From Pseudoalteromonas lipolytica (lineage in GTDB: Bacteria; Pseudomonadota; Gammaproteobacteria; Enterobacterales; Alteromonadaceae): a DNA stretch of 64,000 bases. This document shows, in pieces, positions 54,765-61,253 of this stretch. The first letter of the stretch is position 1. Each line of letters starts with the position of its first letter. Location of the stretch: assembly GCF_900116435.1 (NCBI RefSeq), contig NZ_FPAZ01000012.1, forward strand, positions 62,001-126,000, written 5' to 3'. A model generated the notes under the pieces. The model had not been told where the DNA came from, did not search any database, and was given only the letters and a program-made list of their open reading frames with translations. The translations under genes and the position numbers were made by a program.

Positions 54765-54796
54765 ATTAATAATCATTCACGGTCACGTTTTTGCTT

Positions 54797-55585
54797 TTAC
54801 CGGTAATTCATTCGTGCCGTTAGTCGATTAAAAAAGCGAGGGAAAAAGCGTTTAATTGTCGGCGCTAAACCGCTGATCCCTTCACCAACGACAACCTCAT
54901 CCTTTTCCGCTTCTATGGCTTTGATCATTTTCGCAGCAGCTCTGCCAACATCCATCCCATTTTCAATCGATTCTTCGGGTTTATTTTGTGGTTTACCTTG
55001 CCCATCCAACGAATTATGCGCAATGGCTGTTTTGATTGATCCGGGACAGATTGTTAAACAATTGACATTTTTATCTGCCAGTTCAGCACGCAAACAATCC
55101 ATAAACCCCACAACCGCATATTTTGAGCCCGAGTAACCGGTTCTGAATTTAGAGCCAACTTTACCCGCCACACTGCTTATCGATACAACCATGCCCATAC
55201 CTTGTTTAACCATCTGCGGCACGACCACTTTCGTTAATGCAATAAGGCCAAAGTAGTTCACCTCCATTAACTGGCGATACACACTGAAATCGTTTTCTAA
55301 AAACAAACTGCGCTGCGACACCCCGCCGTTATTAATTAGCACATCAATGCGCTTAATACGTTCAACAACCGCAGGCATCTCTTTAAGCAGCGCCTCAGGC
55401 TCTGCTAAATCGAGTGGCACAACATGATGCATTCCGCCTAAACGTGTATTTAGCGCTTTTAATTTATCTTCATTACGGGCAGATAAAACCAAGATTGCCC
55501 CTTTTGCAGCCAATTGTTCACACAGTGCTTCACCAATACCTGATGATGCCCCCGTAACCCAAACTATTTTATCTTTTAAATTCAT
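54797..55585 (-). CDS. short-chain dehydrogenase/reductase
   Basis: This 262-residue SDR has the NAD(P) glycine motif VTGASSGIGEALCEQL, NNGG(V) motif, catalytic Ser in VVSISSVAGKVGS and Tyr/Lys in YSGSKYAVVGFMD. Sequence order and the C-terminal helices resemble DltE/DhrS7-like SDRs acting on lipids or hydrophobic alcohols, but the substrate is unknown. ATG 55585 has AAGGA upstream. The next upstream gene (Mpo1-like) is 36 bp away on the same strand, so a lipid-linked operon is plausible. Confidence 0.93.
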   Translation of the reverse strand: MNLKDKIVWVTGASSGIGEALCEQLAAKGAILVLSARNEDKLKALNTRLGGMHHVVPLDLAEPEALLKEMPAVVERIKRIDVLINNGGVSQRSLFLENDFSVYRQLMEVNYFGLIALTKVVVPQMVKQGMGMVVSISSVAGKVGSKFRTGYSGSKYAVVGFMDCLRAELADKNVNCLTICPGSIKTAIAHNSLDGQGKPQNKPEESIENGMDVGRAAAKMIKAIEAEKDEVVVGEGISGLAPTIKRFFPRFFNRLTARMNYR

Positions 55586-55620
55586 GTGTGTTCCTTTTCT
55601 TATTGTTATTATTGCTGTTA

Positions 55621-56124
55621 TCACGCTTTATGAGGACCTGCATGTTGCTCAATGTAATCAGCAACATCTTTATAAAAACCAAGTATGATTAAGGCTTCTA
55701 CGACAACAAATAAGGGTCCAATAACGAGGCCAATAATGTCATCAACAAAGGCGGGTTTTTTACCTTCATAGTAATGACCCATAAATTGAAATAGCCAACC
55801 CACCACAAAGCAGCCCACACTCACAGCCAGCCACATTGATGTTGAAAGCACAACGACAGGCTGTGCAATAATGCTCAATAAAGCAAAGCACACAGCCATA
55901 ATTAGCCCCATAGAAATACTGAGCATTAAGTAATACAGGCACGTAATCGCAATAACAATACTTGCCACTGTTAACGTAACGGGTTCAAGCATGATTGTTG
56001 CGCGTTGCAATAAACAAATAATGGCAAACACAATCAAGGGAATACCAATAAAATGTGTATAGATATTGCGTTTTGAACGGTGATAAAGGGCGTAATTGCT
56101 CAGCTGTTGTTTGAGAGTTTTCAT
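55621..56124 (-). CDS. Mpo1-like (DUF962) membrane protein
   Basis: This 167-residue protein has four membrane helices. It has YHRSKRNIYTHFIGIPLIVF at the N-terminus, and WLFQFMGHYYEGKKPAFVDD later, the conserved His motifs of the Mpo1/YGL010w family. The yeast member is an Fe(II)-dependent dioxygenase in 2-hydroxy-fatty-acid breakdown. A similar lipid oxidation is inferred but unproven in bacteria. ATG 56124 follows AGGAATAAT. Probably co-transcribed with the SDR downstream. Confidence 0.88.
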   Translation of the reverse strand: MKTLKQQLSNYALYHRSKRNIYTHFIGIPLIVFAIICLLQRATIMLEPVTLTVASIVIAITCLYYLMLSISMGLIMAVCFALLSIIAQPVVVLSTSMWLAVSVGCFVVGWLFQFMGHYYEGKKPAFVDDIIGLVIGPLFVVVEALIILGFYKDVADYIEQHAGPHKA

Positions 56125-56216
56125 TATTATTCCTGCCAAAACTGTGTTCAAAACTCAGATTAGCAGAAAATTTACCACTAAGAATGTCAACTAGCCGACA
56201 TTTTAAAGTAACTGCA

Positions 56217-56621
56217 TTAAACTAGCGCATCGATGACCTTGCCTTTTTCGGCTTCTGGCTGCATATCCATGCGCTCGCGTCCTTTTTGATATTCTTCATC
56301 AAGCATGGCTTGCAACTTATTCATTTTTTCTTGCAGTGCTTTGGTATCTGCACCTTGTTGTTGCATTTGTTCCGCAAGCTTTTCTATTTGCGCTTTGATT
56401 TCATCGATTTTCTCTTTATCTACCCCTAAGCGCTGATAAACAAGAGCTTCGTTTGCTGTCTCTAAAAATGAACTTGGTTCGGGTTGTTTTCTTAATAGAC
56501 TTTGTGCATCAGAAGACGTTTGAGGCATCAATTTTGATTCTGATACATCCAGTGCTCGCTCAAGTTTATTAGTGCCTGAGTAATGATAAGCTTTATATTG
56601 GTTATGAAAAGTAATAGTCAC
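56217..56621 (-). CDS. unrecognised coiled-coil protein
   Basis: No family recognised. 134 residues, no signal peptide or membrane helix. The N-terminal 60 residues are polar; residues about 65-110 are a heptad-like helix (KIDEIKAQIEKLAEQMQQQG, LQEKMNKLQAMLDEEYQ), likely a coiled coil. Start is GTG 56621 with AAGGAC upstream. It lies between the Mpo1-like gene and the Crp/Fnr regulator on the same strand. Confidence 0.7.
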   Translation of the reverse strand: MTITFHNQYKAYHYSGTNKLERALDVSESKLMPQTSSDAQSLLRKQPEPSSFLETANEALVYQRLGVDKEKIDEIKAQIEKLAEQMQQQGADTKALQEKMNKLQAMLDEEYQKGRERMDMQPEAEKGKVIDALV

Positions 56622-56674
56622 ACGTAATCGTCCTTTAAACTTGTCTGAAAAGATGTAGCAATTTTAGTTCCAAG

Positions 56675-57337
56675 CTAACATTGAGCTAAGAGTTTATCTA
56701 AATTTTCTATTTCAACTATCTGATATTTAAGACTAATAACTGACTCTGTTTGCAATGATTGTAATATTTGATTCACTGTTTGCCGTGTTAAATAAGTCAT
56801 ATCGGCAAGTTGTTGCTGAGAAAGTGGCAACCTAGTTTGCCCCGATGAGTGGCACAACATATACAGTCGCTTACTGACTTTTTGCTTTGCCGTAAGTAAC
56901 GCATGATCTTCTAAAGAATCAAACAAACTTCTCACTTTCTCGGTTAATAACACCCCAAAGTCATGCCAGTATATCGGGTGTTCGTTCAGCAATTGAGTGA
57001 GTGCTCGTTCAGACACATGTATAAGGCGCACTGAAGTATGGGCATACACATCGTGAGTTCGTTTGCCGCCATCAAAAAGCGCCACTTCACCAAACCACAT
57101 GGCACTTGTTACAAAACTAAGCACCGCTTCTTTACCTTGTTTGTTTACGCCCGATACACGTAACACCCCACTTATTACACAATACAAACCCGTATTTTCA
57201 TCACCGCGCAAAAATAAGGCATCACCTGCATTACACGTGATTAATTTAGCGTTTTTAAGTAAGTGTTGCTTAAACTCTTGGCTGCGATTTTTAAACCATT
57301 TATCGTGGTTAATTATCGAAAGGTCTTGTTCATTCAA
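56675..57337 (-). CDS. Crp/Fnr-family transcriptional regulator
   Basis: This 220-residue protein has an N-terminal cyclic-nucleotide-binding-like domain (GDALFLRGDENTGLYCVISG, AMWFGEVALFDGGKRTHDVY) and a C-terminal HTH (LPLSQQQLADMTYLTRQTVN). It has no Fe-S cysteine cluster, so it is not an oxygen sensor of the Fnr type. It diverges from the exported M20 amidohydrolase across only 54 bp, suggesting control of that gene. Effector unknown. Confidence 0.93.
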   Translation of the reverse strand: MNEQDLSIINHDKWFKNRSQEFKQHLLKNAKLITCNAGDALFLRGDENTGLYCVISGVLRVSGVNKQGKEAVLSFVTSAMWFGEVALFDGGKRTHDVYAHTSVRLIHVSERALTQLLNEHPIYWHDFGVLLTEKVRSLFDSLEDHALLTAKQKVSKRLYMLCHSSGQTRLPLSQQQLADMTYLTRQTVNQILQSLQTESVISLKYQIVEIENLDKLLAQC

Positions 57338-57391
57338 TTATTTATACTTACATTGTTATGAGTGCAATTACTTATAATAAGAGGATACAGG

Positions 57392-58681
57392 ATGTTTAAC
57401 AAACTACTTTCGACCAGCTTACTGCTCAGTGCTATGTCTGCTCCTGCATTTGCCAGTGATATAGAGACAGAACTTAAATCAGCCAATAAAAGTGTCAGTG
57501 AAAAGGTCATAAAATGGCGCCGCCATCTGCATCAATATCCAGAACTGAGCAATCGTGAATTTGAAACGGCAAAGTATGTTGCTAAACACCTTCGCTCATT
57601 AGGACTAGAAGTGCAAACAGGCGTAGCTCACACCGGTGTGGTGGCCAAATTAAAAGGCGGCAAAAAAGGGCCACTTATCGCGCTTCGTGCAGATATGGAT
57701 GCCCTGCCAGTTAAAGAGCAAGTTGATTTACCTTTTGCATCAACACAAACAACTGAATATAAAGGTAATACCGTGGGTGTTATGCATGCCTGTGGCCACG
57801 ATAATCATGTCGCAATCTTAATGGCTGCTGCTGAGTCTTTGGTCAAAATTAAAGATAATCTCGCTGGCGATATTCTATTTGTATTCCAACCTGCAGAAGA
57901 AGGTGCACCCGATGGCGAAGAAGGAGGTGCTGAACTAATGCTAAAAGAAGGCTTATTTAAAGAAAAACCCGAAGCCATCTTTGGTTTACATGTCACCAGC
58001 TCACTGAACACAGGGCAAATTGGTTTTCGTGAAGGACCGCTAATGGCCAGCGCCGATAAATTTACGATTACTGTAAAAGGTCGCCAAACTCATGGCTCGC
58101 GTCCTTGGAATGGGGTTGACCCCATTGTCGCGTCATCACAAATTATTATGGCAACGCAAACCATTGCATCACGCCAAGTTGATGTAACAAAAGCCCCTTC
58201 TGTTGTCTCCTTTGGTGCCATTAATGGGGGTGTACGTAATAATATAATCCCTGATCAAGTTGAAATGGTCGGTACAATTCGTACTTTTGATCAAGACATG
58301 CGTGCTGATATTAAAAAACGCTTAGCTAAAACCGCCGAAATGGTGGCTGAATCTGGTGGCGCAGAAGCGCATGTTCACATTGATCACGGTTACCCAGTCA
58401 CCGTGAACGATGTTGAATTAACCAAGAAAATGACACCAACACTTGCAGGTGTGGTTGGCAAAGAAAACCTGATCACAACGCCATTAATAACAGGGGCAGA
58501 AGACTTTAGTTACTATGCCTTAGAAACACCAGGAATGTTCTTCTTTTTAGGAGTTACGCCAAAAGGTCAAGATGCCGTAACAGCGCCTAGTAACCATTCA
58601 CCACACTTTTTTGCAGACGAGAAAGCATTACAATTGGGTGTAAATGCCATGACGCAATTAGTGGTTGATTACCTTAAATAG
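57392..58681 (+). CDS. exported M20D-family amidohydrolase
   Basis: This 429-residue metal-dependent hydrolase has a signal peptide (KLLSTSLLLSAMSAPAFA). Metal ligands are visible in MHACGHDNHVAIL, the PAEEGAPDGEEGGA region, and GLHVTSS, with late NHSPHFFADE. M20D enzymes hydrolyse N-acyl amino acids or hippurate-like amides; the signal predicts periplasmic action. ATG 57392 follows AGAGGATACAGG. Its last codons (VDYLK) lie in the first unit of a 17-bp tandem repeat that then continues past the stop. Confidence 0.93.
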   Translation: MFNKLLSTSLLLSAMSAPAFASDIETELKSANKSVSEKVIKWRRHLHQYPELSNREFETAKYVAKHLRSLGLEVQTGVAHTGVVAKLKGGKKGPLIALRADMDALPVKEQVDLPFASTQTTEYKGNTVGVMHACGHDNHVAILMAAAESLVKIKDNLAGDILFVFQPAEEGAPDGEEGGAELMLKEGLFKEKPEAIFGLHVTSSLNTGQIGFREGPLMASADKFTITVKGRQTHGSRPWNGVDPIVASSQIIMATQTIASRQVDVTKAPSVVSFGAINGGVRNNIIPDQVEMVGTIRTFDQDMRADIKKRLAKTAEMVAESGGAEAHVHIDHGYPVTVNDVELTKKMTPTLAGVVGKENLITTPLITGAEDFSYYALETPGMFFFLGVTPKGQDAVTAPSNHSPHFFADEKALQLGVNAMTQLVVDYLK

Positions 58682-58732
58682 TTGATTACCTTAAATAGTT
58701 GATTACCTTAAATAGTTTATTACCTTAAATAA
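58665..58732. repeat. 17-bp tandem repeat spanning a stop codon, 4 copies
   Basis: Four back-to-back units of TTGATTACCTTAAATAG (58665-58681, 58682-58698, 58699-58715 and a diverged 58716-58732). The first unit encodes the C-terminus and stop of the M20 amidohydrolase; the rest are untranslated. Confidence 0.97.
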
Positions 58733-58743
58733 TAATCTTGTGA

Positions 58744-58770
58744 AAAGAGCCGAACTAATCGGCTCTTTTT
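58744..58770. terminator. bidirectional terminator
   Basis: Stem AAAGAGCCGA (58744-58753)/TCGGCTCTTT (58759-58768), 5-nt loop, A and T runs on either side; ends the M20 gene (plus) and the GNAT-recD-recB operon (minus). Confidence 0.9.
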
Positions 58771-59224
58771 ATTTAACCATGTAGATACAGTCTGCCAAAG
58801 GCATTAGGGCTGGGTACTTGGATTCTTGAAAACCTAATTTTTTATAAACTGCAATGGCCAAGGTATTGTGGGTATATACAAACAACGACACTGTATTACA
58901 GTGCAATTGCTGTTTGCCTTGCTCGCTTAATAAATTAATCAGTATTTTTGCAAGCCCTTGCCCCCGCATATTCAAAGCCACGACCAAACGTCCTAAATGA
59001 CAGCATCCTTCACGTAAGTAATATTGGCCAAAAGCCAACATCTGGCCCTCATTATTTACCAGCGCGTATGAGTTCAGTTCATCAAGATTTAAATCTTGTT
59101 TAAAGCTGTGTGCATCAAATGGGAAGTTAAAAAATGGCCCAGACCAAATACGCAGCTCCGCCTCTGTGTTAAACCAACCCATTAGCTTAGTTAAATGCTC
59201 ATCAGTCACGCTAACTAGCTGCAT
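58769..59224 (-). CDS. GNAT-family acetyltransferase
   Basis: This 151-residue GNAT has the acetyl-CoA binding segment LVVALNMRGQGLAKILINLL (Q/RxxGxG/A, about residues 81-100), a strand NTVSLFVYTHNTLAIAVYKK and the typical LGFQES ending. The acceptor is unknown. Its start overlaps the end of recD by 14 bp, so it is the last gene of the recB-recD operon. Confidence 0.9.
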   Translation of the reverse strand: MQLVSVTDEHLTKLMGWFNTEAELRIWSGPFFNFPFDAHSFKQDLNLDELNSYALVNNEGQMLAFGQYYLREGCCHLGRLVVALNMRGQGLAKILINLLSEQGKQQLHCNTVSLFVYTHNTLAIAVYKKLGFQESKYPALMPLADCIYMVK

Positions 59225-61253
59225 GTTTTAACCTATCGAATAAACCCGATGCTCGGGTAACTGATTTATTCATTGCCATTAGTAACACGTTTTTATCTGC
59301 CACCAGCTCAAAGGTGTTTTTTGCACGAGTGATCCCCGTGTACACAAGCTGTCTGTTGATCCCTTGGTTTGCTTGATTTATTGGCGGTAAAATCATCGCT
59401 GTATACGCAAACTCAGAGCCCTGCGATTTATGAATAGTCATGGCATACACTTTATCGTGAGCGGGTAAACGAGCTGGCGAAAAAGCACGAATGTTTTCTT
59501 GCTCATCAATAAACATTGCTTTTAGTTGACCTTGCTCATCGTGCATTAAAATACCAATATCACCATTGAACAGTTTTAACTGATAATCATTTTGGCTGAT
59601 CATAATGGGCATGCCCAGGTAATGGCGCTGATACGGTGAAATAAGCCCTTGTTGTGAAAGTGCTTTTTCAATTCGAAGATTAAGGCTGTTTACGCCATAA
59701 TCGCCCTCTTTCACCGCTGCCAGTAGTTGATAGTCAGAAAAAGCATTGTGCACTTTAGCCACCCCAGCACCTTCGCGTATCAGTGTTAAATACGCCTGAT
59801 AATGCTGGGCTGCTAACTGAACAAAATGCTCAATCGGTTTGTTAATCACATTGTAATTAAGTTTAAGGTCGCTAAAGCCGCCCTCGTTCACCGTTTGCTC
59901 AACATACCCAAGTAACCCTTGGCTATTGGTATTAACAGCTTGCGCTAATTGACCTATGCCGCTTTTGCCGTCAAAACGGTAGCTTTGCTGTAAAAACGCA
60001 ATACAGTCGCTTAACAAGTAACTGTCTTCACTGTGTGAAAGCACGGCGCGATTATTAAAACACACCCGATTGAGTTGCTCTGCCCGCGCTTGGCTGTAGG
60101 CGGGCATTTTTTCAAGTGTTAATCCTTGGCATAAATCGCTGAGAATACTGCCAGTATCAACTGAGGCTAATTGGTCTTTATCTCCCAGCAGAATTAACCG
60201 AGCATGACTTGGCAGCGCCTCAATTAATTTTGCCATTAACGATAAATCAACCATGGAGGCTTCATCAATGATCAACACATCTAAATGCAGTGGATTACGT
60301 TTGTTATGGCGAAATTTATTCGTGTGCGGAATCACGCCAAGTAAGCGGTGAATCGTTTGTGCCGTTTCAGGAATAAGCGGTGCGATGTCTTTTGGGATCA
60401 TACTGAGTTTTTGCTTCGCTCCCAAAATTGACTCACTTAAACGAGCCGCGGCCTTACCCGTTGGTGCAACCAACTTAATTGTCAACGGTGCACTGGCATA
60501 CAACGACTGCATAATAGCTAATAATTTGGTGACAGTTGTGGTTTTACCGGTGCCTGGCCCTCCGGTAATCACACTAAAGCCTTTGGTGGCGGCTATGGCA
60601 CATGCTACTTTTTGCCAATTTAACGTTTTAATAGGATCTGCGGGGTCTTCACGGTGAGCTTCATCAGGGAAATACTCTGTCAAAAGCGCAGTTAAAGCCG
60701 TTTCATCGATGTTTAGTGGTTTTGCTGCCAAATGACTCAAACGTGACGCTAACACAGTTTCATACTGAGCTAATCGCGCAAAATATAACTTATTAGCAAA
60801 CAGCAGCAGTGGCTTGTCATCACCCACACAAGCTGCAGCCATGAGCTGTGTTTCAGCTTGCTGCGCGTCATAGTTTTCTGAAAACGGCGAAATAATATCA
60901 GGTGCAGCAATGCTTGCGTCTGATACTGCCTGTTCTCTAATTGCAAACGGATTTTGCCAATTAATAGCGTTTAAATCTAAGCAACTATGCTGGCTTTGCT
61001 GAGCGACGGCAAGCAACAAAATAAGGTAGAACACCTCATTTTTCTGGGAGGTATCAGTGCCTATTAAAAGCTCAGCAAGTTTTACATCCACTAAGCGAAT
61101 ACGTTTCGTCTCTAACAAAAAGTCCAGTAAGGGCTGTGTTTTCATTTCAACCTCAGTCCCCTCTAATGCCTGTACAGGCTCCTTTAACGGTTCTTTGTGT
61201 TTGCGAGGTTGCTCTGGTTCACGTTCATCAAAGCCAAATGTCATCTGACTCAT
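59211..61253 (-). CDS. recD: exodeoxyribonuclease V alpha subunit
   Basis: This 680-residue protein is longer than E. coli RecD (608). SF1B helicase motifs are present: Walker A GGPGTGKTTTVTK (about 238-250), DEASMVD, LLGDKDQLASVDTGSILSDL, TIHKSQGSEFAYTA and VYTGITRAKNTFELV. RecD is the 5'-3' fast motor of RecBCD, which processes double-strand breaks and degrades foreign DNA. An N-terminal extension of about 40 residues is polar. It overlaps recB by 4 bp (ATGA). Confidence 0.96.
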   Translation of the reverse strand: MSQMTFGFDEREPEQPRKHKEPLKEPVQALEGTEVEMKTQPLLDFLLETKRIRLVDVKLAELLIGTDTSQKNEVFYLILLLAVAQQSQHSCLDLNAINWQNPFAIREQAVSDASIAAPDIISPFSENYDAQQAETQLMAAACVGDDKPLLLFANKLYFARLAQYETVLASRLSHLAAKPLNIDETALTALLTEYFPDEAHREDPADPIKTLNWQKVACAIAATKGFSVITGGPGTGKTTTVTKLLAIMQSLYASAPLTIKLVAPTGKAAARLSESILGAKQKLSMIPKDIAPLIPETAQTIHRLLGVIPHTNKFRHNKRNPLHLDVLIIDEASMVDLSLMAKLIEALPSHARLILLGDKDQLASVDTGSILSDLCQGLTLEKMPAYSQARAEQLNRVCFNNRAVLSHSEDSYLLSDCIAFLQQSYRFDGKSGIGQLAQAVNTNSQGLLGYVEQTVNEGGFSDLKLNYNVINKPIEHFVQLAAQHYQAYLTLIREGAGVAKVHNAFSDYQLLAAVKEGDYGVNSLNLRIEKALSQQGLISPYQRHYLGMPIMISQNDYQLKLFNGDIGILMHDEQGQLKAMFIDEQENIRAFSPARLPAHDKVYAMTIHKSQGSEFAYTAMILPPINQANQGINRQLVYTGITRAKNTFELVADKNVLLMAMNKSVTRASGLFDRLKHAAS

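Noticed and set aside
57373..57378. TATAAT as the -10 of the M20 gene promoter
   Set aside because: It would place the transcription start only about 7 nt before the ATG and inside the ribosome binding site; no good -35 at the right distance.
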